A stretch of 64,000 nucleotides of DNA. Source: Adiantum capillus-veneris. Taxonomy: Eukaryota > Streptophyta > Polypodiopsida > Polypodiales > Pteridaceae. The stretch lies in contig CM043959.1 in the NCBI GenBank assembly GCA_014529385.2, positions 48,549,928 to 48,613,927 of the forward strand, in the 5' to 3' direction. How positions within the stretch are numbered: position 1 is the first letter of the stretch; each line of letters begins with the position of its first letter. Shown piece after piece: positions 1 to 10,091 of the stretch. A program made the translations under genes and the position numbers. Below the pieces are notes generated by a model that worked only from the letters and a program-made list of their open reading frames with translations, searched no databases and was not told the DNA's origin.

Positions 1-2765
1 ATGAGATTGTCAACACTGAAGTTTCCTGTAGCTCTTACTATATTGTCATATGTCAGGTGGACACCGGTATTAACAAACAGTACCACTTCTTTCTTGCCGG
101 CTGGGCGCCCATTGCACTGCTGCTTGATGCAAACCCACAATAGAAGAAGCAAGACAGAAGTAAAAACAATAGAACCCACAACTACTGCTACAATTTTCCA
201 CAAACTCAACTGACTCTTGCTTCTTGTCATTGTGTTGTTAGGCGGCATCGCAAATGGGCGTGGAACATAAACTCCATCAGATGATGGTGTTGGGGCAGAT
301 GCAACACATGGTTCTAGGAACGGATTACCCACAAAATTTGCCTGATCACAGGAGCTTTCTGTGCCTTTTGCCATCGGAACTGCCCCAGACAAGTTGTTAT
401 AAGCAACATCAAGACCCTTCCAAGATGTGATATTTGCAAGACCCTCTGGTATCTTTCCTGACAAAGAATTGTTATTCAAAAAAAGGTACTTCAAACTGTG
501 CAAATTTGCCAGCTCCTTCGGAATCTCCCCGGTTAGCTTGTTTTGTGACAAATCAAGCCCAATAAGAGACTTCAAACTGCCAAGTGTTTTTGGTATACTT
601 CCTACAAGACTATTGTTGCTTAAAAGAAGATACTCTAAGCTCTGGAGCTCACCTAGCTCGAGCGGAATACTATCACTAAAATGATTTGTTCCAAGGTCTA
701 AATAAACCAAGAACTTGAGACCCTGTATGGCTGGTGGGATGGTCCCACTGAGCAGATTTGTTGAAGCTTCAAAATGCTTCAAAGACTTGCATCTCAGCAT
801 TGCCTGAAGGGGAAGCACTCCATCTAAGAAATTATGGCTCAAGCTGAGAGCAAATTCTTGAACAGTCGCACATGCGCTGAAGACATAGTCTGGGATGGTG
901 CCATGAAATTGATTTTCGGCGAGAAAAAAGCCATATGAGATCTTTCCACTTCCAAAACCAGCGCTAACCATTGGAGCTGGCACCAGACCTGTGAAGTTGT
1001 TTTGGCTGAGATTATGCACTACCAACAAATCCTGTAGGGCAAGCCCAATTGACAAGCTGCTTGCCACGCTGCCATGATACAGACTTGTGAAATATGAGAA
1101 AATGGTATCTACACGACGACTTTGAAGAGCTGAAGACATGTACAAAGAACTGGTATAGGAGTACGCTGACAGCAGCCCAGCAGTTGGGCAACTCATGTTA
1201 CCTGGAGGCGAAACTGTACCTGACAAGAAATTACCTGTCACATTGAAGACGACCATACAAGGGACCGGAAGTTGTGATGGTATATTCCCTTCCAATGAGT
1301 TGAAGCTTACATCAAGGTAAATCAATTTCCTGCATTTGGTGAGTTGCGATGGTATGCTGCCAGAGAGGGAATTTTGCCCTAGATTTAAAGCTTCCAGGTT
1401 GGCACATGCACCCCACTGGGTTGGAAAGCCTGCAAGAAAGCCAGCTCTGGGAGCCCACAAAACTTTGAGGAGTGGAAGGCTTGTGATGGACGGAGGGAGT
1501 GAGCCCGAAAAATAGTTGTACTCACCCTTGTCATTGCTTGTGTAGCCATCCACAGGATCAACCATCGTGCGGTTGATACAAGTTTCAACATTCAGCAGGT
1601 TTGTGAGCACAAACAAAGACAACTTGGTGCAGTTTCCAAGCTCTGATGGTATATCCCCTGCTAAACTATTCCGTGAAACATCAAGTGTCTCCAACATTGA
1701 CAGCTTGCCAAGCTCGGGGGGGATGGGTGCAGACAAGAAATTTGACGACACCATCAAAGATCTGAGATTAGTGCAGTTTCCCAAAACAGGTGGAATAGTA
1801 CCAAACAGAAAATTCCCTTCTAAATGAAGATGCTCCAAGTTGCTGCAGCTGCTTGCAATCTCCTCTGGGATGGTCCCATCAAGCTGATTGTAAGATAACC
1901 AAAGAGATTGCAAAGCCGAGAAGTTGCCTATGAATGCTGGTATCTTTCCAGATAGCATATTTCCTGCCAGGTTGAACTCATTGACATACCTGCAATTTGA
2001 TAGTTCAGAAGGTATTACATCTTCAAAGGAATTGAATGCCAAGTTCAAAACTGTCAACCCCAAGAGTTGTCCCATCTCTCCTGGAATGCGCCCCGTGAAC
2101 GAATTGCCCCTTAAATCAAGCACTCGCAAGGACTTGAGCTGACCGATCTCTGAAGGCAAGTTACCTGAAAATCCATTAAAAGGCATTGCAAGGACCTGCA
2201 AGGATGTCAAATTTCCAATGGCTGGAGAAAGAGAGCCTGAAAGCCTGCATGGTATGCGATCCTGTGGGTCGTATGCTGACATTGACTTTGAAACTTGCCC
2301 ATTGCGCAGACAGATGGCCATGGAATCCAACTGAGGTGAATACAGCCCTTGGGAAGAGCACTGCAAGTCAGGGCTTTGCCATAACAAGGAAGGGCATGTC
2401 TGGAAAGCTCCACAGAACCCATCCGTGCAAGTAGAGGGCAAACTTTCACTAGCACAAAATGCCTCTCCTGTGATATTAAGAGAGATGACTCTTGATGTGT
2501 ATGAATCACACGTCACGCCTGTCCAAGCACAAGGGTCATTGGCATCCTCATCCCAATCATAAAGAAGTTTAAGCGGATCTGCGCTGATCAAACTCTTTAC
2601 TTGAAGTAAAGCAACCCCATCCGGTGACAGAGATTTCGCTGAGGACAGAAAGAGCACTAACAAGAAGAAGAGCACAAATGTCAAGGTACAAGAGGCTGTG
2701 CCAAAGTGAAAGCGTCGCCGATCTGCTCTAGATTTCCCAAATGCATGTACAGCCTCATGCATCAT
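1..2765 (-). CDS. RPK2-like: LRR receptor-like kinase of RPK2/TOAD2 type, 5' part (kinase domain off the window)
   Basis: An uninterrupted frame of 921 codons runs from two adjacent ATGs at 2765 and 2762 to the window edge. In order: about 20 basic residues, a hydrophobic signal segment (about 26-45), the LRR N-cap (DPCAWTGVTC), a cysteine-containing insert before LRR1, then many LxxLxLxxNxLxGxIP repeats interrupted by non-LRR islands (WAPRAGF, VPCMVVFNVTGN). A transmembrane helix sits near 856-878, followed by a juxtamembrane part with LTYDNIVRATGNFS, which normally leads into the kinase glycine loop. Island order and this juxtamembrane motif are diagnostic of Arabidopsis RPK2/TOAD2, a plasma-membrane kinase in CLE-peptide signalling, anther and embryo development. 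No intron or frameshift is visible. The kinase domain lies left of position 1, so catalytic competence cannot be judged. Family call is strong; one-to-one orthology is inferred. Confidence 0.93.
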   Translation of the reverse strand, partial: MMHEAVHAFGKSRADRRRFHFGTASCTLTFVLFFLLVLFLSSAKSLSPDGVALLQVKSLISADPLKLLYDWDEDANDPCAWTGVTCDSYTSRVISLNITGEAFCASESLPSTCTDGFCGAFQTCPSLLWQSPDLQCSSQGLYSPQLDSMAICLRNGQVSKSMSAYDPQDRIPCRLSGSLSPAIGNLTSLQVLAMPFNGFSGNLPSEIGQLKSLRVLDLRGNSFTGRIPGEMGQLLGLTVLNLAFNSFEDVIPSELSNCRYVNEFNLAGNMLSGKIPAFIGNFSALQSLWLSYNQLDGTIPEEIASSCSNLEHLHLEGNFLFGTIPPVLGNCTNLRSLMVSSNFLSAPIPPELGKLSMLETLDVSRNSLAGDIPSELGNCTKLSLFVLTNLLNVETCINRTMVDPVDGYTSNDKGEYNYFSGSLPPSITSLPLLKVLWAPRAGFLAGFPTQWGACANLEALNLGQNSLSGSIPSQLTKCRKLIYLDVSFNSLEGNIPSQLPVPCMVVFNVTGNFLSGTVSPPGNMSCPTAGLLSAYSYTSSLYMSSALQSRRVDTIFSYFTSLYHGSVASSLSIGLALQDLLVVHNLSQNNFTGLVPAPMVSAGFGSGKISYGFFLAENQFHGTIPDYVFSACATVQEFALSLSHNFLDGVLPLQAMLRCKSLKHFEASTNLLSGTIPPAIQGLKFLVYLDLGTNHFSDSIPLELGELQSLEYLLLSNNSLVGSIPKTLGSLKSLIGLDLSQNKLTGEIPKELANLHSLKYLFLNNNSLSGKIPEGLANITSWKGLDVAYNNLSGAVPMAKGTESSCDQANFVGNPFLEPCVASAPTPSSDGVYVPRPFAMPPNNTMTRSKSQLSLWKIVAVVVGSIVFTSVLLLLLWVCIKQQCNGRPAGKKEVVLFVNTGVHLTYDNIVRATGNFSVDNL

Positions 2766-3359
2766 TCCAGGCTGTGCAAGGGCAGCCAAATGACAGCAAA
2801 AACATCACCAAGGCTCTTCGAGAGCAGATCGACCAACCTGATGATATGCTTATTGTATGCTTCTTTGTAATGTGTTTGCCTCGTGATGGAGAGAGAAGAG
2901 GTGTCAGACTGACACCTCATTTAGCCTGGAGCGCGCTGCCGGCTTGAATGCAGCCACAATTGATGCTTCATCAGGGCCCCTGCTCCTCTCAACTCCAACA
3001 AAACCTGAGTTTACAGCTTAAGAGCAGAGAAAATGTCTCCATAAACGTGATAAACTGTAAAAAGGGCATTAACCAGGGTATGCAACTCGTTGAGCCAACA
3101 CAATGGCTTACAAGGAGAGGGCAGGATCCAGTCAAAAAGTCGCTTGAGAAGGGAGCAGGGGTAAAGGGCAAGAGTAAAGTGGGCAGAAAGCTAAAGCCGA
3201 GCGAAAGCAATAGTGTCCGAAAACATCAGCTGGAGATGTGGGCGGTTCTGTGTGTGGAAAGAGAACCTTGTGCTGGGCCCAAAATTGACAAATGAAACCT
3301 GGATTCTTAAGGGCAAAGCAAAATTGGGGCAAAGGAGAGGTGAGGAAACATGGAAAGAT

Positions 3360-3372
3360 TAGGGTTAGGGTT
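3360..3372 (-). promoter_or_regulatory. Telo-box-like motif
   Basis: TAGGGTTAGGGTT on the plus strand, so AACCCTAACCCTA in the orientation of the receptor gene, about 600 bases before its start codon. Telo-boxes (AAACCCTAA) occur in many plant promoters. Only two units are present, so this is not a telomeric tract. Function here is inferred. Confidence 0.3.
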
Positions 3373-3536
3373 GCAAAGAGTAGGTGCACAGGGCCTGTGA
3401 GGGGAGAGAGAGAGATGAAGGGGAAGAGTAAAGTTGGGCTTCTTTACTGGGGTTAGTGGGCACTTGTGTACAGTTAAGCAGAGTAAAAGAAGAAAAGACA
3501 CTCTAGCCTATGTGATATTTGCTGTACTGTGTGTGA

Positions 3537-3572
3537 GTCTCTCTCTCTCTGGCTCTCTCTCTCTCTCTCTCT
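3537..3572. repeat. CT microsatellite
   Basis: A CT dinucleotide tract with one GG interruption, about 770 bases upstream of the receptor-kinase ATG. CT/GA tracts are frequent near plant transcription starts and 5' leaders, so it may lie in the leader or core promoter. Confidence 0.8.
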
Positions 3573-4078
3573 GCGCTTCTCAATGAAGTAGACCCTCGAG
3601 GGAAACTGTCAATGAAAATATCCTGAGAGCAGGGGTGGGGTTTTGGAAACTGGGCAATGAGAGGTTGAAGACTCTTGGAAGGAGGAGAAAGAGAAGTAGG
3701 CCAAGTTGGAAGAAAGGTGGACTCCTGCAAGGAGTGGATTGCTCTCTAGATGGGAGCCTCTCTCCTCTCTCTTCCTTGATTCACGCTAAACTCTCTTCTT
3801 TCTTTTCACAGAGTGTCGTTGTGAATCGAACCTGGGTACGCTACGTAGGCTGCCTCTCTCTCACTCTCTCGTGATCTATTTCAAATCCTAGCGGGAGCGA
3901 TTGCAATTTGCCGCCACTCTCTTTCCCCTGGCTCTTTAATATCCACCTCTCGCACATGCCCCACGCAACCGTGGCAGGCTATATTATTATATGGCCTCCT
4001 TAGGCTTTTCCATTTAGCTTAGAACCCCTCTTGAATACTTGGGTACTGCTGGGCTCTGGTTGATTCGGAGCTCCCGGG

Positions 4079-7000
4079 CAACGTTAGGATTTGACGGTCA
4101 TACACCATGCCAAAGGCTTTCAAATTGTCGTAGGAACGGCAAAGAAGGAACCAAGATGTCCACAGCACAGTGGAATCGAAAATTGCTCATCCACGTGGAT
4201 TGGGAGGATTTTGAGTATATTGTCTAGGGAATGGCATCCACAAAAATCGCTTGTCCAAAACAAATTTTAGTACAGACTTCAAATTTTTAAGGCTAAAGCT
4301 CACGAGTCACTGGTGTGACACTGCTCCAATGCTAATCCTAAAAGAGTCAAGACTAAAGGGCCAAGGGCCCAAGGCCAGAGTCCGGACATCGAATTGAAAA
4401 TTGAAACCTGCTTGCAACTACATTTTACACACAAATTAAAATTTGAAGGTCCAAGGATAATAGGCTACGCTATTGCCTTCGCCTGGTTCGAACGAAACGC
4501 AGTTGCCCAGTGCCTTGTTCAAAAACTCAGAAAAACGTACGCGCATCGTGCAGCTTCCTGGTTCAAAAACGCACTGTGCAGTGCGCAGCTGCTCCTGAGT
4601 TCGCGCCCCACTTGCTGCCCAATGCCACCCCAGTGGCCAGTGCCCACCTTCATGCTGTAAGCTGCATCGCAGCAGAACTGCGGTCTGCAGAACGCATTGC
4701 GCCCTCTTGCTCCCTATCCAACTTGCGCCCTCAGGCTCTTGAGTCTTGCCGCTTGCGCCCTATCTAGATTCTCGAATCCCCATCGTCTGCAACTCACCTG
4801 AGTCACGACTCACGACTCACCTAGCAAGTGCCCAATGCCCATGGGCGTTTATTTTCAGTTTTCAAAGCTTTAGCCTATGAATAATGAAATGTTCATTGTT
4901 CACTGTTCACCTTGGAGAGAGTCTGAGTCTTGAGTCCTGACCAAAACTGTTTCCTATGAACAATGTACAGAAACTTGAAAAGAAGGGATTTGCGTGGACC
5001 GTGGTACATCGTTTGACGAAGAGATTGGGGCAAGAGATTGAAAAGAAAGGACTTTGTCGTCGTGAGGTCAACCGGCAATCGACAGGTGCAACATTTATCT
5101 TTTTTCTTCGGTATTGTGTTTCAAAGAGTCTTTGGAATGGTATTGTTACAGTATTTGTTTTGCTTTCAAATTGTTTTGTCTCCTCGATTTTGTCTTTGAA
5201 TTGCAAACTGAGCTATACTTAATATGTTTTATTTTGTTATCCTTAGCAGCTAGAGTCAAGTTATGGATGCTCTAGTGCGTCCTAAGAAAAGCAAAAAGCA
5301 AAGGACTCTTTATGAGTCTATTGGTTTGCATGCTTTGCCTAAGGAGACCGAAGAGGAGGCACTTCAAAAGGAAGAAGCAAAAAATAAGAAACACCGTCGA
5401 GTGTTTCTAGAGAGCTGGAAAATAGCTCATCCATGGGCTTATTGTATCATTGACAAAGATGGTAATGAACGAGCCAAGTGTAAGTGATGTACGTTCGCTC
5501 ATAGGAAAAATGTTTATGCAAAGCCGGAAGGGGCTCACTCATTGCAAAAACCTGCTCTTCAAGTGCATGAAGACTCTGACGAGCATCATGATGCAAAGCT
5601 TTTGTGGTTAGAGCATGAGCGAAGAAGCACTTTACCCATTGAAAAGCATGTTGCTGTTATGACAGATAGCGAAAAGGAATGCATTTTGTCATGCATGCAA
5701 ACAAGCTAGTATGTAATGAAAAGGTTCTTGCCTCTTGAGGAGTATCCTAATTTATGCAGTTTTCAAAGATTTATGAGAACTCCAAATATGCCACTTGCCG
5801 ATGAGTATTCATCTTACACTGGGAAAGACGCAGGCAAACAATTTGGCAAGGCGATTCAGCATGTATACTTTGAGAGATTGATGCAGGATGTAAAGAGTAG
5901 TCCATATTTCTCCATTCAAGTGGATGAGAGTACGGACATTAGTGTCAAGCAATATATGATTCTCTATGTCACATACATTGAAGATGCTGGCAATGGGGCC
6001 GTATGTACAAAGTTTGTGAAGCTTTTGGAGCCTCGGGATGCTACTGCAGAAGCTCTTTATGATGTTTTGATTGAGTTTTTTAAGAGCCAAAATGTAGCTA
6101 TAGCCAAGATGGTTGGCATTGCAAATGGTGCAACTGCCATGACAGGTTCACATGTAGGGGTAGTGACAAGGCTTAAACGAGTGGTTCCCCATATTGTAAG
6201 CTTTCATTGCATAGCTCATAGAGAAGCTCTTGCATCCAATGATGCTTTTAGTAAGCATAAAGAGTTAAAGTACACTGACAAAATTGCAAGAAAGCTTTAT
6301 GAATGGACTTCGAGGTCTGTCAAGAGACATGCTTTTCTTACGGATGTGGTGTGAAAGCTTGGAATTGGTAGAAGGGAAAAATTGAGACCCCAAAAGATGC
6401 ATGATGTAAGATGGCTCTCAAAGGGTGAGGTCTTGATTAAGGTTATGCGATTGATGCCTGCGTACTTGAATGTAATGAGGAGTGCGGATGCCTCTTTATA
6501 TGCATCACTCACTAATTACAAGGTGCAATTTCTTCTTCACTTTTTTGCCGATGTACTTGGAGAGTTGAATATCTTGAATTGCAAGTTTCAAGAGGCTCAT
6601 GTTGACATATGTAGCATTGGAGACCATATTACGTCCGTTATGGTGGAGACCTTTCGTTTGTTGTTCTTGGGTCCTAATTTTGCAAGTGGAACAAGACACA
6701 CTGAAAGCTTCTAAAAACAATACATGCACAAATGGAGGTAATGATGTACAAGGATGAGAAGGATGTAGTACACTCTCATTACTTGCACTTAGGTCCCATG
6801 TATGAAGGAGATGTAGCAAATCTGCAGGAAACATATGATAGTGCAATGATTTACATGATGTATTTGTGTCAAAGCTATGTGAGAAGCATAATTCAATCTT
6901 TGTGGGATCGCTTCAAATCTGACTTTGACATTTTTCAAGCTTCAAAGTACTTCTCACCCAAAGATTATGACAGTGACTTGGCAAAGGTAAATGTAATATC

Positions 7001-7669
7001 ACAACAATGGCTGGAAGTTTTATGCAAACACTTTGGGGAAGGTCAAAGTTCATTGCTCAATAGCCAAGAGTGCAAAGGAGAACGCCTATCTTTTATTACC
7101 AGAATGCGAAACTGCTTTAAAGGCAAGCATATGTATACAGCTTGGTTGGATACATGTAATCATGTAGAATGGGAGCATTCTTTTCCTTGGACTATGAAGC
7201 TTTGGAGAGCTTTGTTAGTGCTTCCTCTTTCAAGTGTAGCATGCGAACGGGGATTTTCAAAGATGAACAAGATCAAGAGCAAGTTTCGTAATCAATTGTC
7301 GCTTGATACGCTTAATTTGGCGATGTTTGTTGGCATGAATACTCCCAAGGTAGCGAATTTAGAAAATGTCTTATGGGATGAATGCTTTGAGGCTTGGAAG
7401 GGCATGAAGAATAGGAGGAGTGGAGATGTAAAAACAACATGATGTGAAGATGATGTATCTTTTTATTGGGCTTTCTCGTTGTGAGATTATGGTTTTCTCA
7501 CTGACATGGTGTTGCCAAGGCTGTTCAAGCGCTTTTCTTTAGCTTTATGTTTTCATTTTTTGAGTCACATGTGGATTACTTGACCAATGACGCCATATCT
7601 AATCAAGTCTTGTCAAATTTTAAATTTTTTTGCTAGTTAGATCTTTTGCAATTAAACCTAGAGTATAGA
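4079..7669 (+). mobile_element. Decayed hAT transposon insertion, ends not resolved
   Basis: Sequence replacing part of the LARD 5' LTR, with a hAT transposase pseudogene at 5263-7442. The limits given are where similarity to the 3' LTR stops and restarts, not proven transposon termini. I found no clear terminal inverted repeat pair or 8-bp target duplication, so the insertion was probably followed by a deletion of flanking LTR. 4079-5262 is otherwise non-coding. Confidence 0.6.
5263..7442 (+). pseudogene. hAT-family transposase, disrupted
   Basis: Fragments of one hAT transposase lie head to tail. The start is ATG at 5263 (MDALVRPKKSKK). A TTF/BED-like zinc-finger region follows (WAYCIID, AKCK, then a stop), next an RNase H-like segment with VDESTDIS (usual position of the first catalytic Asp) and SFHCIAH. 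The C-terminal hATC dimerisation block reads LPLSSVACERGFSKMNKIKS near 7215-7285. Stops lie in frame at 5485, 5707, 6352 and 6712, and after 6712 the frame shifts by two. Length (about 720 residues) fits the family. With several stops and a shift it cannot make a full protein. The closest subfamily seems to be the zinc-finger-862/KIAA1586-like hATs; this is inferred from the motif pattern. Confidence 0.85.
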
Positions 7670-8024
7670 CGCCACGCACGGGGACTCCATGACCCAATTT
7701 TGGGGCCGTCGGTTTGTAGTCGACGTGTCTCTTCGACAAGCGTCGGCAAGGCGCCTCATGCGGACAGGTGATCCATTTTGGACATTCAAGTACTCCACAC
7801 GGAGGTCTTGACTTCCTCTACAAGCTCATCTATGCACATTCACGAACGCGCGCCCGAGGCGCTCCTCGTTCGCAAACGAAGGCTGCGGCTTTGTAGTCGA
7901 TTCATTTCGGCGAGCGTCGGCTTGGCGCTACGCGCGGACGGTATGTCCGATTTGGACGTTTAGGTACTCCACGCGGAGACCTCAACTTCGTCTTCGAGAT
8001 CAGCCATGCACACTCATGAACGCG

Positions 8025-9652
8025 TGTCATAAAATCTAATATCTAACCAACCCAAATGATTTTCTCATATTAAATTGATTACTTAATGTGGGAGAATAAA
8101 CGGGAACAAGTGTTAAGATATAGATATGTGCTTATAGATCTATCTCAACACGGGGCCAATAGTAAAGGGTCCCAAATGGGAGATGGTCTATCAAGAGCAA
8201 GGCTAACCAATGGAGCATAAGACCTTAGGGTTAGCTTCATTGAAGACCTCCAATAATGTGTGTAAAAGTCCTTTGACCTTAGGTAAGCTAGGGCTGAGCT
8301 TGAGGTGGGAACCCGGCCCAAGCTCGAGGTGCTTGACGTGCTTGAGGTGCTTGTCCTGCTTGAGGTGCTTGTCATGCTTGAGGTGCTTGATTAAGATGCT
8401 TGAGGTGCTTGACTGGCTCCATACTTGAGGTGCTTGACTTGGTGCATGATTAAGGTGCTTGAGGTGCCTTGAGAAGCTTGCATGAGATGCTTGTGGGAAT
8501 ACCCCCTAGTCCAAGTGCTTTGTCATGGTTGATGACTAAGGTGCTTGAGCTCCTAAATTCAAAAGCATTCCTACAAGAGGGGGGGCGAGCCCTTTTCCTA
8601 GGGATTAGAGAGAGAACACACACTCACACTCACAAGGGAAGCCCGAGCTTGAAGAGGCAGCAAGGACACTTGTCAAGTTCCTCCTCATGTTGCCCTCATG
8701 GTGTGCCTGAAGCCTATTGGTTGGCCACCCAAGGGGTCCAATGATAATTTAGGATATTTAATTAATTGATTTTGCATTTATCAAGTCCTCTTTCTCAAAG
8801 GGGAAAGGGGGACACTTGTCCCAAGGCTACCCCTGTTGCTTGTAATGGCTCTTGCTTGTGATTGGCTAGGCCTGGAAGGGTCCAATGAGCTTCAAGCATG
8901 AGCTACAAGGGGGGGTCGACCCAAGCAAGCTAGGGGGGTGCTTAGGGGGTATACTCACCTACACACACTCACAAACACTCTCATTGTGTGCTATGCAAAG
9001 TGCAAGAGCTCCCTCTCCAAGCAAGTAGAGGTTGAGAGCCTACACCAACACTCTTGGCTATGGAGTGCAAATCCAACCAAGAGCCATGCTTCAATGCTTG
9101 AGCTTGTCATCTCCTTCTTCTTCATTACTATGCTATTATGTATGCTAGCTCAAGAGTTATGATAAGTGAGGAACTAGCTCTTTCTCGTATGAAATGTTTC
9201 TTCTTCCTCTTCCCTACCCTCATTCCCTGCTAGCTCTCTCCACCTTGGAAGGTGTTTGAGGTCTTGGGACTGGGGCTTGGTATAGTTAAAGCTTTCTTCA
9301 AGTTTAGGTTATGCTATGATGGTGATGCATGAAGCTTTCCATCTTCATTGCTTCACCTAGGTCACAAGGAACACAAAGAATGTATTGTAACAAGTCTCTC
9401 TTTATGGGAGAAATCATAATACAAATACCTATTGGAGGGGGGACCGGCTCCACATAAATCCGGTCCTCAACTGTTGTCATGTTCTCTAAATTCTCTCTCT
9501 TGCAAAAGTATTGTCTATGCCAAGTTAACTAATAGCTATGATTATGTTGCTATCTTCAATTATGTCTACCCGCTATGCTCACAAAATCATTTCTTGAAAG
9601 TATTCTCATTAAATTCCGCTACTCTCAAATTGAATAGGCAAATTCCATTACA
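8025..9652 (+). repeat. Solo LTR of the Ty3 family (type B)
   Basis: Starts TGTCATAAAATC and ends CATTACA, matching the LTR starts at 27402 and 55236 (type B). It is flanked by the 5-bp duplication ACGCG (8020-8024 and 9653-9657). The empty site is visible in the LARD 3' LTR near 14440. No internal Ty3 sequence is present, so LTR-LTR recombination removed it. Length 1628 bp; it carries a minisatellite at about 8325-8475. Confidence 0.92.
8325..8475 (+). repeat. Minisatellite inside the type B LTR (CTTGAGGTGCTTG motif)
   Basis: A short motif close to CTTGAGGTGCTTG repeats about ten times with small variation. The same motif occurs fewer times in the LTR pieces near 27700-27830 and 55510-55590, so copy number varies between LTRs of this subfamily. 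Confidence 0.8.
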
Positions 9653-10079
9653 ACGCGCGCCCGTGGCGCTCCTCGTTCTCAACCGACGGGCTGCTGGCAG
9701 GTTCAGCCCACCCCGACCCGAGGCGATCCAGGGCTCATTTCGGCAAATTTACAAGATAGCCCAAAGTGGCCTGAGAGAGTTCCAGAGGGGCCTCTCAGAT
9801 ATGCGCTCAAGGCCTGAACAGCCTCGTTTGCTCAACTTGAACCTAAAGACGCTTCCGCACTCAACTAAACTTCAACTTCGCGCAGTGCCACCAAGGCTCC
9901 CGCGAGGCGTCAAGCAAGACGTGATCTCGGGTCGTTTTCTGGACGAGCCCATCAACGAGCCACCAAAGGGACTCAAGTCAATGGATGCGAGCCTCCCAGC
10001 ATGTGAGCTCTAAGTTGCGGGCCCTTGGCCTCTTCGTGAAGGTGTTCATCTTGAGTGTCCCGGGAGTCCTCGTAACACT

Positions 10080-10091
10080 TGGTATCAGAGC
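10080..10091 (+). other. Primer-binding site of the LARD element
   Basis: TGGTATCAGAGC begins two bases after the end of the 5' LTR. This is the standard plant site complementary to the 3' end of initiator tRNA-Met. Confidence 0.88.

Larger units (their letters stand above)
2766..4046 (-). promoter_or_regulatory. Upstream region of the RPK2-like gene
   Basis: Non-coding sequence between the receptor-kinase start codon and the insertion point of the LARD element. It holds a CT-rich tract (GA-rich on the gene strand) at 3537-3572 and a telo-box-like motif at 3360-3372. No convincing TATA box or transcript start could be fixed by eye. Everything beyond 4046 is transposon-derived up to 14855, so the conserved promoter is probably short or continues after 14860. 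Confidence 0.5.
4047..10077 (+). repeat. 5' LTR of the LARD element, interrupted
   Basis: Matches the 1023-bp 3' LTR (13833-14855) in three blocks: 4047 to about 4078, about 7670-8024, and 9653-10077. The first gap (about 4079-7669) contains a decayed hAT transposon and replaces about 220 bp of LTR. The second gap is a Ty3 solo LTR at 8025-9652. In the first 150 bp after 7670 about a dozen differences separate it from the 3' LTR; ten are transitions with A or T always in this copy. Confidence 0.85.

Noticed and set aside
427-2434. Plus-strand frames opposite the LRR receptor gene
   Set aside because: They mirror the LRR periodicity of the minus-strand gene and show no independent motifs.
3360-3372. 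Interstitial telomere
   Set aside because: Only two TTAGGG-like units; kept only as a possible telo-box.
4079-4240. TAGGGAATGG at 4227 as the hAT left terminus
   Set aside because: No matching inverted end or 8-bp duplication was found on the right side before 7670.
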